A stretch of 64,000 nucleotides of DNA. Origin: Flavobacterium limnophilum. Lineage in GTDB: Bacteria > Bacteroidota > Bacteroidia > Flavobacteriales > Flavobacteriaceae. The position numbers and the translations under genes were made by a program. Below are positions 17,925 through 27,034 of the stretch, one piece after another (the first letter of the stretch is position 1; each line of letters begins with the position of its first letter). The DNA is taken from assembly GCF_027111315.2 (NCBI RefSeq), contig NZ_CP114289.2:3348001-3412000 (forward strand). Direction: 5' to 3'. Below the pieces are notes generated by a model, which did no database searches, had not been told where the DNA came from, and was given only the letters and a program-made list of their open reading frames with translations.

Positions 17925-17934
17925 ATTATCCTTG

Positions 17935-18933
17935 TTATAATTGTTTGATTGTGTACTTCAATCCTGTAAAATCAGCAGTGATGTAATAAGTTCCGGCTGT
18001 GGTTATGGCAATGTTTGTTCCACCGGCATCCAATGTCAAATTGTTTCCGTCATCTCCATAATTTGATGCCCAGCCATGATCCAATCTGAATTTGAAAGTT
18101 CCCACTTTCATTTTCATGATTATGGAATACATTTTGGTTGTGGCATTATAATCCATTAGAGTATCAGAATCCCAACCGGTAGGCGTGGCATCTCCAATAA
18201 CACCCCAAGCATTGACAATAGGTGTAATGGTATAAGTTTTTGTTTTAAAATTTGCCACAATGGTATAATTACCGGCTGTTACGGGAATATTAGCCCCGCC
18301 AGCTTCCAATGATAGATTCTTTCCATCATCGCCATAATTGGTCGTCCAACTATTGTCCAATCTGAATTTAAATTCCCCAGTTTTCAAACCAAGTGAGATT
18401 GAATACGTATCGGTTGCAGCATTATAAACCATGTCAGTACTAAGATCCCAACCTTTTGGAGTGGCATCGCCAATAATACCCCAGTTTGGTTGATATGGGG
18501 TAACTTTGATAGTATAATAATTAGAAACTCCGGCTGGTGATTTTACGCGTACGTCCATAAGACCTTCCACAAGAGCTGGCAAACCGATAGCTTTTGCTGC
18601 AGCGTCTAAATTCCCAACAGTTATATCTTTATAAAGATTAGTTGTTGCTGTACCTATAACCACGGGTGTTGCAAAATTAGTTCCTGACTTGGCGACTTCA
18701 ATGGTATAACTTACCGAAGTGCCAGCCGTACTATTTTCAGAATCATCCCAAACGAAAGTTGTAGCCAGGTCGTTTAATTTGGCCCCATCCAGGATAAGAT
18801 TAAAACTGGAGGTTGGTGCCAGCAGGTTAATACCTAAACTTTTCTCGGCTGCCGCTTTGTGTTCCACGTCTTCAGTACATGAAAGTGTAAGAATACTAAT
18901 GAAAGCTATTAATAATTTAATTGTGTTTTTCAT
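17935..18933 (-). CDS. SusE/SusF-like outer-membrane starch-binding lipoprotein with two binding repeats
   Basis: A 332-residue lipoprotein (lipobox TLSC). After an N-terminal SusE domain (about 30-140) it carries two consecutive binding repeats: one from about 149 (WGIIGDATPKGWDLS, FRLDNSWTTNYGDDG) and one from about 240 (WGVIGDATPTGWDSD, FRLDHGWASNYGDDG). The two repeats are more like each other than random CBMs, so they arose by tandem duplication. It lies between susD and the one-repeat paralogue on the same transcript. Confidence 0.92.
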   Translation of the reverse strand: MKNTIKLLIAFISILTLSCTEDVEHKAAAEKSLGINLLAPTSSFNLILDGAKLNDLATTFVWDDSENSTAGTSVSYTIEVAKSGTNFATPVVIGTATTNLYKDITVGNLDAAAKAIGLPALVEGLMDVRVKSPAGVSNYYTIKVTPYQPNWGIIGDATPKGWDLSTDMVYNAATDTYSISLGLKTGEFKFRLDNSWTTNYGDDGKNLSLEAGGANIPVTAGNYTIVANFKTKTYTITPIVNAWGVIGDATPTGWDSDTLMDYNATTKMYSIIMKMKVGTFKFRLDHGWASNYGDDGNNLTLDAGGTNIAITTAGTYYITADFTGLKYTIKQL

Positions 18934-18954
18934 CTTTTTATATTTTGAATTACT

Positions 18955-20550
18955 CTAATAACCTGTGTTTTGAGTTAAATTTGGGTTTGATTTAAGCGAG
19001 TTTGCAGGAATAGGAAATAATTTCATGTTATCTGAAATAGATGTTCCGTTCAAGCTGTTCCCTTTCCAAGCCCAATTGTAACCAGTAGTATATTTTCCAA
19101 AACGAATCAAGTCTTGGCGTCTAAAAGCTTCCCAGTGTAATTCCCTGGCTCTTTCATCTATGATGAAGTCGAGAGTTACAGCTGCAGAAGCAACAGTTAC
19201 TCCTTTGGCACGAGTACGCAAATCATTAATATAACCTAAAGAAGTGGCATTGGCATTTGCCAAAGTTCCTCCATTTATGGCTCCGTCTTTTCTCATTTGA
19301 GCTTCTGCATACATTAAATAAGCATCTGCCAAACGGAATACAGGAAAATCAGTATCTACAAAATTTGAGCTGCTTCCTGCAACACCAGCCGCAGTTTTGT
19401 TTGACCATTTAGCCAATACATAGCCTTGACCATTAGTACTAATATTTGTAATATCAATAGGCCTAGAACCACTAATAATGGTGTTTCTCACATCATTTGC
19501 ATAATCAGAACCATCAAATTTTTGAACAAATTGTTTTCTTAATCTAAAGGCTCCGCCCCATCCTCCTACTCCAAAGTCAGCTCCATTACTTTCTACAGAA
19601 CCCACTTGACCATTGATAATTACGGTTGTGGCCCCATAGTTTTGTGTCACTTTCCCATCTGATTGAAGTGTGAAAATAATTTCTGACGAAGTATTGTTGT
19701 CCGCCTTAAAGTTGTTTAAGTAACTGGTATTCAGGCCGTAACCGCTAGAGATAATTGTAGCGCATTTTGCCAAACATTCGGTATATTTTGGTTCACCAAT
19801 GTAAACCTCTGCATTCAAGTAAATCTTGGCCAAAATCATGTTGGCAACACCTTGATCCACACGACCATACTCATTAGTTCTGGCTGCTTTTAAATTCGGC
19901 AAAACGGCATTCAATTCGTTTTCTATGAAAGTAAAAAGCTGCTTTCTGTTATACTCTGGACCTTGTGAGTTGATGGCTGAATTTTCATCATAAAAGGGAG
20001 CTTTACCAAACATATCCATCAAGTTATAATAAGCATAAGCCCTTAAAACTCGTACTTCGTTGCGGTAATCATTTATTTTGGCCACATCGGCAGTATTTGT
20101 AATACCACGAGCACTTAATTTTTCAGGAGCAGATTGACGTAAAAAGTCGTTGACAATAGCCACTTCGGCCATCGTTCTACTAAAAAATCCTAGCAAAATT
20201 GGATTACTTGAACCCCAAGTGTTTCTATTTAGTTCCGCGGTTCCTTCATCATTTTCGTAACTCCAAACCACTTCGTCAGTAGTCAATTCTTGCAAGTACC
20301 ACAAGCAACGTCCAAACTGGCTGGTACCTGCGTCTATTCCTTCTAAAAAGGAAGATCCGGCATCACCTGTTCCGGTCAAGGAAAGGTTTCCGTAAACCCC
20401 TGCAAGTGCTTGCTTGTACCCTTGTGGAGTAGAGAAGAGGGCTTCGGGAGTTTTTACCGTATTGTCAGTAGAAATTACATCTAAATCATTTGTACAAGAT
20501 AGTAGCGTTACTAATGAAAATATAGATACTATTAAATTTATTTTTTTCAT
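18955..20550 (-). CDS. SusD/RagB family starch-binding outer-membrane lipoprotein
   Basis: A 531-residue lipoprotein (lipobox LLSC). It has the SusD layout: an N-terminal TPR-rich region including RAYAYYNLMDMFGKAPFYDE, and the C-terminal SusD signature with FPVFRLADAYLMYAEA and ERARELHWEAFRRQDLIRFG. SusD forms the lid over the SusC porin and captures maltodextrins at the surface. It starts 17 bases after susC stops. Confidence 0.96.
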   Translation of the reverse strand: MKKINLIVSIFSLVTLLSCTNDLDVISTDNTVKTPEALFSTPQGYKQALAGVYGNLSLTGTGDAGSSFLEGIDAGTSQFGRCLWYLQELTTDEVVWSYENDEGTAELNRNTWGSSNPILLGFFSRTMAEVAIVNDFLRQSAPEKLSARGITNTADVAKINDYRNEVRVLRAYAYYNLMDMFGKAPFYDENSAINSQGPEYNRKQLFTFIENELNAVLPNLKAARTNEYGRVDQGVANMILAKIYLNAEVYIGEPKYTECLAKCATIISSGYGLNTSYLNNFKADNNTSSEIIFTLQSDGKVTQNYGATTVIINGQVGSVESNGADFGVGGWGGAFRLRKQFVQKFDGSDYANDVRNTIISGSRPIDITNISTNGQGYVLAKWSNKTAAGVAGSSSNFVDTDFPVFRLADAYLMYAEAQMRKDGAINGGTLANANATSLGYINDLRTRAKGVTVASAAVTLDFIIDERARELHWEAFRRQDLIRFGKYTTGYNWAWKGNSLNGTSISDNMKLFPIPANSLKSNPNLTQNTGY

Positions 20551-20567
20551 GACTTTAGTTTATTTTA

Positions 20568-23513
20568 TTAAAATTTTAAATTAGTCCCAAATAAGAAGGA
20601 ACGTTGTCTTGGATAAATAGCACCATCAACACCATTATTTATCTCTGGGTCTAAACCTGAATATTTAGTAATAACAAACACGTTTTGGCATCCTGCAGAT
20701 AATCTTAAAGATAATTTGTCATTAAACCATTTGGGAAAAGTATATCCCAAGGAAATGTTGTCCATTCTTAAGAAAGAGGCATTTTCAACATAAATATCAG
20801 ATAAAACTACGGTTGATGTAGTCTTAAATCCTGTATCGGTTACCGATGTAGGCAAATTAGTAATATCAGCACCTGTATTAAGCCTGCCATATTGAGCTCG
20901 GCTGGCATCTACGGCATTAAAAACCCTGTTACCAATGTTGGAACGCAAAGCGAATGACAAATCAAAATTGTTGTAATTCAAATTAGTGGAAAATCCTAGA
21001 ATAGCTTTTGGATCTTGATTTTTGTAGATGTATTTATCATCGGCATTGATCACGCCATTCCCGTCCATATCTTCATAAGCTCCTTCAATAGGCTGTCCAC
21101 TTACATCATATAATTGTTTGTAAACCCAAAAAGAATCTGGAGCAAAACCTTCTTGATACACTTTTGCCTGAGTACCAGTACCAGCAATATTGTCACCAGT
21201 CCTGATAATGCTGTGGTATATCAATTCGTCAATTTTTCTGTCAAAGTGAGTAACATTAAAACTGGCATTCCAATTGAAATTATCTGATTTTACTATATCA
21301 GCATTTATGGTAAACTCAATTCCTTTTGTCGTAAAGCTACCTACGTTTTGAAATATGGCATTCGAAAAATTACTACCGTCAGCCAATGGTCCTTTTACCA
21401 ACAAATCAGAAGAAACTTTGTAAAAAACATCCACACTACCGTTTATCCTGTTTTTGAATAGACCATAATCTATTCCGGCATTGTAAGTTGTGGTTTCCTC
21501 CCATTTAATTTGCTCGTTATACGCCGATGATATGGCAATAGGCACTGCTGTTGTTCCAAAAGTATATTGTGAAGAACCACTACCCGTTACATATTTTTGC
21601 AAATAAATATTAGCTGCATCACCTATATCTTGTTGTCCCGTGATACCCCAACCTACTCTTAATTTCAAATCAGATACGGTTTCATTGTCTTTAAACAAAT
21701 CATTGTTAACTTTCCAAGCAAAAGAGGCTGCTGGAAAATTCCCAAAACGATTTTCCTCAGCAAAACGAGAAGAACCATCACGTCTGTAAGACAAAGTCAA
21801 TAAATATTTGTCGTTGTAGTTTAAATTGGTTCTGGCAAAATAACCCAACAATACCACTGGTGTTGCCACTTTATATTGAGGAAATCCACCTGTTCCAGTA
21901 ACTGGTAAATTGGGATCATTAAGATTCCCTTGAATATAAGTATTGTTTTCAAATTTTTGATAAGAATAACCACCCGTTAAATCGAAAACTAATTTGCCGA
22001 AAGTTTTGTTATAGGCCAAATAAGCATCAAACAACGTGTTTTTTCTATGACCTCTTGAAATCTCGTTGGTTCCATAAGGTATATTATTATTCGAGCCCGA
22101 AGAAGCTACATCAGTTCCTGCATATTTAGAAGTTTGCCCGTGAGTTTCATCAAAACCTACATTTACAACGGCTCTTAAGTCTGGCAAAAAGTGCATTTTG
22201 TAATCAACTTCAAAATTTCCGAAAAGACGATTGCTATATCCCGTATTATCTGTTTGCAATAATTGTGCTACCGGATTTCTTGTCGTTTGGGGTGTTAAAG
22301 CTCCCGTTGTATGGTCATGGTTTTCATAAAAACCACCATATCTAGAGGTAGGATCATACACTGGTTGTGTTGGATCAAAATTTATGGCACTACCTTCAAC
22401 TGCGTCTGTAAAACGGTTGTCTTCATTGCTATAATTGGCATTCAAACGCAATTTTAAGTGGTCTTTGAACAAAGTCGGATTCAAGGCAAGACCTACTGCA
22501 TTTCTGTTAAAAACATTAGTCAAACGCAAACCTTCTTGATACGTTTTTCCAAATGTTAAACGGGTAGGCAATACCCCCAACAAATTTCCTCTAACACTTA
22601 AGTTGGCATCTGTATAAGCGGTTTGTCTGTATATTTCTTTTTGCCAATCGGTATTTGCATTTCCTAACCTGGAAAGTAAACTTGGATTTTGTTCCGTTAC
22701 AACATTTTTTAAAGCGGCAGCATCAAAAACATCGACAGTTTTAATTAAATTTCCAACTCCAAGCATAGAATTAAAATCTACCGAAAGATTTTTACTTCCT
22801 TTTTTGGTAGTAATCAAAATAACCCCGTTAGAAGCCCTAGATCCATAAATAGCAGTAGCCGAAGCATCTTTCAATATCGAAAAGGATTCAATTATGCTGG
22901 GATTCAATGAAGCCAAAAAAGAGGTTGAACCTGTTCCTGTAGAATTTTCAATTGGCAAACCATCAATTACTATCAATGGATCGTTTGAAGCATTTAGAGA
23001 AGATCCTCCCCTAATTCGGATTGTGGAACCCGAACCTGGAGCACCACCCCCGGCATTTACAGTTAGTCCAGCCACGCGTCCGTTAAATAAGTTGTCCGCA
23101 TTTACGACAACTCCTTTATTAAAATCTTTAGCCGTCAAAACCGCCACGGCTCCTGTTGCATCTTTTTTCTTGACAGAACCGTAACCTACCTGAATAACAA
23201 CCTCTTTTAATTGACTTGCATCTTCTTCAAGAGATACTGTTACCGATTGTTGATTGGTGAACTTTAGGGTTTCACTTCTGTATCCAACGAACGAAAAAAC
23301 GATTATATCGCCTTTCTTAACATTGGCTAATTGAAATTTTCCGTCAAAATCTGTTGAAGCCCCAGTTGTGCTTCCTTGTATATTAACATTTACTCCCGGA
23401 AGAGGCTGTCCCGATACTTTATCAAGAACTTTTCCGCTAAATGTATTCTGGGCCAGAACACAAAAAGGCAGAAGCAACATTAAAAATAACAACTTTTTGT
23501 AAATTGTTTTCAT
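20568..23513 (-). CDS. SusC/RagA family TonB-linked outer-membrane receptor
   Basis: A 981-residue TonB-dependent porin. Signal peptide 1-21 (ending VLAQ), a carboxypeptidase-regulatory-like domain (about 24-100, GKVLDKVSGQPLPGVNVNIQ), a TonB plug (about 110-235) with the SusC motifs IRIRGGSSLNASNDPLIVID and KDASATAIYGSRASNGVILI, then a 22-strand barrel ending in the aromatic LFGTNLKF. It imports maltodextrins with SusD using energy from TonB. It is the first gene of the minus-strand sus operon, with a good promoter at 23569-23600. Confidence 0.97.
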   Translation of the reverse strand: MKTIYKKLLFLMLLLPFCVLAQNTFSGKVLDKVSGQPLPGVNVNIQGSTTGASTDFDGKFQLANVKKGDIIVFSFVGYRSETLKFTNQQSVTVSLEEDASQLKEVVIQVGYGSVKKKDATGAVAVLTAKDFNKGVVVNADNLFNGRVAGLTVNAGGGAPGSGSTIRIRGGSSLNASNDPLIVIDGLPIENSTGTGSTSFLASLNPSIIESFSILKDASATAIYGSRASNGVILITTKKGSKNLSVDFNSMLGVGNLIKTVDVFDAAALKNVVTEQNPSLLSRLGNANTDWQKEIYRQTAYTDANLSVRGNLLGVLPTRLTFGKTYQEGLRLTNVFNRNAVGLALNPTLFKDHLKLRLNANYSNEDNRFTDAVEGSAINFDPTQPVYDPTSRYGGFYENHDHTTGALTPQTTRNPVAQLLQTDNTGYSNRLFGNFEVDYKMHFLPDLRAVVNVGFDETHGQTSKYAGTDVASSGSNNNIPYGTNEISRGHRKNTLFDAYLAYNKTFGKLVFDLTGGYSYQKFENNTYIQGNLNDPNLPVTGTGGFPQYKVATPVVLLGYFARTNLNYNDKYLLTLSYRRDGSSRFAEENRFGNFPAASFAWKVNNDLFKDNETVSDLKLRVGWGITGQQDIGDAANIYLQKYVTGSGSSQYTFGTTAVPIAISSAYNEQIKWEETTTYNAGIDYGLFKNRINGSVDVFYKVSSDLLVKGPLADGSNFSNAIFQNVGSFTTKGIEFTINADIVKSDNFNWNASFNVTHFDRKIDELIYHSIIRTGDNIAGTGTQAKVYQEGFAPDSFWVYKQLYDVSGQPIEGAYEDMDGNGVINADDKYIYKNQDPKAILGFSTNLNYNNFDLSFALRSNIGNRVFNAVDASRAQYGRLNTGADITNLPTSVTDTGFKTTSTVVLSDIYVENASFLRMDNISLGYTFPKWFNDKLSLRLSAGCQNVFVITKYSGLDPEINNGVDGAIYPRQRSFLFGTNLKF

Positions 23514-23556
23514 ACTTTTTGTTTAAGTTAATTAGGTTTTTTGTTTATTTTACCTT

Positions 23557-23567
23557 TACTTCGAGTA
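23557..23567. promoter_or_regulatory. candidate regulator operator at the susC transcription start
   Basis: TACT-TCG-AGTA, a perfect odd-centred palindrome directly downstream of the -7 box. It is inside the 17-base word TTTTACCTTTACTTCGA (23548-23564), which recurs exactly upstream of the maltose transporter (24894-24910). A LacI-family gene lies between the two sites. Confidence 0.5.
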
Positions 23568-23568
23568 T

Positions 23569-23600
23569 CAAAATTAGATAAATTTATAAGCCCCCGACAA
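23569..23600 (-). promoter_or_regulatory. promoter of the susCDE operon
   Basis: On the minus strand TTTTG (ending near 23598), 21 bases, then TAATTTTG (23569-23576), matching the Bacteroidota TTG-N(19-21)-TAnnTTTG promoter. Predicted transcription start lies near 23563, about 50 bases before the susC ATG. Confidence 0.7.
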
Positions 23601-23739
23601 AAGCAAAATCCAAACAGGTTACGAAAACGTGATAGTGTTGAAAACTTTCTGTTTTATTATTGTTTTTAGACTTAAAATTATGATTACATAAATTTATTTG
23701 AAACTTTTTTACGAAAATGATTTTTATTATATACACAAT

Positions 23740-24777
23740 ATGAAAAAGAAGGTTACGCTCAAACAAATTGCAAGAGAACTGGATGTTTCCATTTCAACCG
23801 TTTCAAAATCCTTGAGAAACAGCTTGGAAATAGGCGAAGAAACCAGGCTAAAAGTGCAGGCTTTTGCCAAATTTTATCACTACAAACCCAATAATATAGC
23901 CCTTAGTTTAAAAAACAGAAAAACAAAAACCATCGGAATCATTATTCCGGAAATTGTGCATCACTTCTTTTCCACCGTCATCAATGGAATTGAACAAATT
24001 GCCAACGAAAACGGATACAGCGTAATCATTTGTTTGTCTGACGATTCCTTCGACAAAGAAGTCCTGAATATGGAAATGTTGGCCAATGGAAGCATTGACG
24101 GATTTATTATGTCGCTCTCCAAAGAAACCCAACAGAAAAAAGATTTTCACCACATAACCGAAGTAATCAACCAAGGAATGCCGGTAGTCATGTTTGACAG
24201 GGTGACCGATGATATCGAATGCGACAAGGTTATCATCAACGACGAATTGGCCGCATTTGAAGCCGTTCAAAGTCTAATCGACAAGGGAAGAAAGAAAATC
24301 GCCCTTGTAACAACGGTCGATTATGTCAGCGTTGGCAAACTTAGAACCGACGGCTACACCAAAGCATTATTGGAAAACGGATTGCCGTTTGACGAAGACC
24401 TGATCATAAAAATCGAAAACGTGGATAATTGCGAAATTACCATCGCAAAATTATTGGAAGAAAAAGCCATCGACGCCGTTTTTGCCGTAAACGAGTTATT
24501 CGCCGTGACAACCATCAAAACCGCCCATAAAATGGGAATAAAAGTTCCCGAAGACATAGCCGTAATCGCTTTTACAGATGGAATTATCTCGAAATATTCC
24601 ACGCCATCCATCACCACGGTGACCCAAAACGGAATAGAAATGGGAAACATCGCCGCCAAAACCCTTATCGACAGACTGGAAGCTGAACACGACGAAAATG
24701 AGGAGGAAGAAGAGGAAGAAATTTACAAAACCATAGTTATCGAAACCCATCTCATCGAAAGAGAATCAACAAATTAA
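23740..24777 (+). CDS. LacI family transcriptional regulator of the starch locus
   Basis: A 345-residue regulator from the ATG at 23740; an upstream in-frame TTG at 23698 adds 14 residues ahead of the HTH and is less likely. The LacI HTH is at residues 1-50 (VTLKQIARELDVSISTVSKS), with the hinge helix around NNIALSLKNRKTKTIG. The periplasmic-binding-protein-like sensor domain fills 60-330. An unusual acidic run (DENEEEEEEE) sits near residue 325, close to the C-terminus. It lies between the two divergent arms of the locus and is the likely maltose- or maltodextrin-sensing regulator. Confidence 0.93.
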   Translation: MKKKVTLKQIARELDVSISTVSKSLRNSLEIGEETRLKVQAFAKFYHYKPNNIALSLKNRKTKTIGIIIPEIVHHFFSTVINGIEQIANENGYSVIICLSDDSFDKEVLNMEMLANGSIDGFIMSLSKETQQKKDFHHITEVINQGMPVVMFDRVTDDIECDKVIINDELAAFEAVQSLIDKGRKKIALVTTVDYVSVGKLRTDGYTKALLENGLPFDEDLIIKIENVDNCEITIAKLLEEKAIDAVFAVNELFAVTTIKTAHKMGIKVPEDIAVIAFTDGIISKYSTPSITTVTQNGIEMGNIAAKTLIDRLEAEHDENEEEEEEEIYKTIVIETHLIERESTN

Positions 24778-24893
24778 TCGCATCCAGCAATAACTTATCA
24801 AACTATTTCGTTGTAGTAACATGTAAATCAACATATTCAAAAATCTGAAAATCTAAATCCCAAATTCTTTTATACATTTACGGCATTCAAAAC

Positions 24894-24910
24894 TTTTACC
24901 TTTACTTCGA
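24894..24910 (+). promoter_or_regulatory. 17-base word shared with the susC promoter
   Basis: TTTTACCTTTACTTCGA here is identical to 23548-23564. It lies 59 bases before the transporter ATG, so it is suitably placed for a regulator-binding site. The palindrome half present at susC (AGTA) is degenerate here (AAAA). Confidence 0.5.
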
Positions 24911-24926
24911 AAATAAGTTAAGTTTT

Positions 24927-24945
24927 GATAAGCAAGGCGCTTATC
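24927..24945. promoter_or_regulatory. inverted repeat in the transporter leader
   Basis: GATAAGC (24927-24933), 5-base spacer, GCTTATC (24939-24945), 23 bases before the transporter ATG. It could be an operator or a small leader hairpin. Confidence 0.4.
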
Positions 24946-24968
24946 GTACATTCATTTAATATACGATA

Positions 24969-26300
24969 ATGAAAAAACCTGAATTAAGTTTTTGGCAAAT
25001 CTGGAATCTAAGTTTTGGATTTCTGGGAGTGCAGATTGGGTATTCTCTACAAAACGGGAATACTAGTAGAATATTGGAAGCCTTAGGTGCCGATGTTCAC
25101 AGCATTGGCTATTTTTGGCTCGCAGCTCCTTTGGCGGGATTAATTGTCCAACCCATAATTGGTCTTTCCAGCGACAAAACCTGGACACGTCTAGGGCGCA
25201 GAATTCCATTTATATTTTTCGGCGCAATTGTTTCGGCTTTGGCCATGTTTTTTATGCCCAATGCAGAATACTTTACCTATTTGCTGCCACCATTAATTTT
25301 TGGTGCCGTGATGCTCCTCTTAATGGACACTTCATTTAATGTTACAATGCAACCCTTTAGAGCCCTTGTTGGCGATATGGTAAACGACGAACAGAAAAAT
25401 TTGGGTTATTCGCTGCAAAGTGCCTTAATCAATTTTGGAGCTGTTTTCGGTTCCTTGTTGCCCTGGATTCTTGCCAAAGCCGGAGTGGCAAATGTTCCTG
25501 CCGCCGGCGAAAAAGTGGCTGCATCCGTAATATGGTCTTTCTATATTGGTGGCGCTATTTTATTGGCAACCGTTCTTTGGACTGTTTTTAGAACCAAAGA
25601 ATATGCTCCAAAAGAACACGCACAATACAACGACATCGACTTGGAAGCCGAAACCGTGACAGAAAAAACAAGCATCTTCAAATTGATTGCAAATGCTCCG
25701 AAGATTTTTTGGCAATTGGGAATCGTGCAATTCTTTTCTTGGTTTGCTTTATTTCTAATGTGGGTTTACACCACCAGAGCCATCGCCAATCAAGTTTGGG
25801 GAGCAGAAGCTTTAGACCCAAAATCAATAGGTTTCAACGAAGCCGGAGATTGGACCGGCGTATTATTTGCTTTTTACAGTGCTGTTGCAGCATTATTTTC
25901 CTTGCTGATTCCAACAATTGCAAAATCAATAGGCAGAAAAAAAACCTATAGTTTTTCGCTTTTATTGGGAGGAATTGGCTTGGCTTCGATGTATTTTGTG
26001 CACGACAAAAACATCTTGCTATTATCCATTTCGGGAGTAGGTTTAGCTTGGGCAGCCATATTGGCAATGCCTTACGCCATGTTATCAGGCTCTTTGCCTG
26101 CCGACAAAATGGGTGTTTACATGGGATTATTCAACGCAACCATTACCATTCCACAAATCGCTGCGGGTTTATTAGGCAGCACTATTATTGCATTATTTGG
26201 AGGTTTTCCAATGGCAATTATAGTAATCGCGGGAGTCTCTATGTTGATTGCAGGTCTGGCAGTATTTTTTGTCAGAGAAAACATTTCGACAGTTAAATAA
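24969..26300 (+). CDS. MFS transporter for maltose (SLC45-like)
   Basis: A 443-residue protein with 12 predicted membrane segments. The start matches the bacterial maltose/SLC45-type MFS group: KPELSFWQIWNLSFGFLGVQ, then DKTWTRLGRRIPFIFFGAI, which holds the loop 2-3 basic motif. The second half has the corresponding SIGRKKTYSFS. In Bacteroidota starch loci this protein brings maltose or short maltodextrins across the inner membrane. It heads the plus-strand degradation operon: transporter, pgmB, GH65, and further glycosidases. Confidence 0.9.
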   Translation: MKKPELSFWQIWNLSFGFLGVQIGYSLQNGNTSRILEALGADVHSIGYFWLAAPLAGLIVQPIIGLSSDKTWTRLGRRIPFIFFGAIVSALAMFFMPNAEYFTYLLPPLIFGAVMLLLMDTSFNVTMQPFRALVGDMVNDEQKNLGYSLQSALINFGAVFGSLLPWILAKAGVANVPAAGEKVAASVIWSFYIGGAILLATVLWTVFRTKEYAPKEHAQYNDIDLEAETVTEKTSIFKLIANAPKIFWQLGIVQFFSWFALFLMWVYTTRAIANQVWGAEALDPKSIGFNEAGDWTGVLFAFYSAVAALFSLLIPTIAKSIGRKKTYSFSLLLGGIGLASMYFVHDKNILLLSISGVGLAWAAILAMPYAMLSGSLPADKMGVYMGLFNATITIPQIAAGLLGSTIIALFGGFPMAIIVIAGVSMLIAGLAVFFVRENISTVK

Positions 26301-26319
26301 ATTATTACAATCATTATTA

Positions 26320-26973
26320 ATGAATACAAAAGCATTTATATTCGACCTTGACGGTGTCATCGTCGATACGGCAAAATACCATTATTTGGCTTGGCTAAAA
26401 ATTGCCAATCAATTGGGGATTGAATTTACGCACGAACACAACGAATTGTTGAAAGGCGTGAGTCGGGATCGTTCTTTGGATATTATTTTGGGATTAGGAA
26501 AAGTGGAAGCTTCACAAGAAGACAAAAACAAATGGCTCGTTCAAAAAAACGAAGATTATTTGTCCTATTTAGTCGATATGGACGAAAGCGAAATCCTGCC
26601 GGGAGTGATGCCAATCCTGAAATATTTAAAAGAACAAAACCAATTAATCGCATTGGGTTCGGCCAGTAAAAACGCCAGACCTATTCTCGAAAAAACGGGA
26701 ACACTTCCCTATTTTGATGCGATTGTGGACGGAAATGATGTTTCTAACGCTAAACCCGACCCCGAGGTTTTCTTGCTTGCCGCCAAATTATTAAACATAA
26801 AACCAGAAGATTCGATAGTTTTCGAAGATTCGGTGGCGGGAATCCAAGCAGCAAACATTGGAGGAATGACCAGCGTGGGAATTGGAGATGCAAAAACTTT
26901 GCACGAAGCAAAGCATCTATTCAAAGACTTTACCCAAATGGATAAAAGCTTTATAGACGCTTTGATAAATTAA
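26320..26973 (+). CDS. pgmB: beta-phosphoglucomutase
   Basis: A 217-residue HAD-superfamily phosphomutase converting beta-glucose-1-phosphate to glucose-6-phosphate. The ATG at 26320 gives the canonical start with FDLDGVIVDT (nucleophile and acid/base Asp pair at residues 8 and 10). Other motifs: GVSRDRSLDIIL in the cap, ALGSASKNARPILE (motif II with Ser), and KPDPEVFLLAA plus FEDSVAGIQAA (motifs III and IV). An earlier in-frame start would overlap the transporter gene and add residues without homology. The adjacent maltose phosphorylase makes its substrate. Confidence 0.96.
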   Translation: MNTKAFIFDLDGVIVDTAKYHYLAWLKIANQLGIEFTHEHNELLKGVSRDRSLDIILGLGKVEASQEDKNKWLVQKNEDYLSYLVDMDESEILPGVMPILKYLKEQNQLIALGSASKNARPILEKTGTLPYFDAIVDGNDVSNAKPDPEVFLLAAKLLNIKPEDSIVFEDSVAGIQAANIGGMTSVGIGDAKTLHEAKHLFKDFTQMDKSFIDALIN

Positions 26974-26978
26974 ATTTT

Positions 26979-27017
26979 GTTTCAAGGTTAAAGTTTTTTT
27001 AACTAAAACCTTGAAAC
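26979..27017. terminator. intercistronic hairpin between pgmB and GH65
   Basis: Arms GTTTCAAGGTT and AACCTTGAAAC (11 of 11 pairs) around an AT-rich 17-base loop, 6 bases after the pgmB stop. Probably an mRNA-stability or partial termination element within the operon. Confidence 0.5.
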
Positions 27018-27034
27018 TTTAAAAAAAAGAAGAA

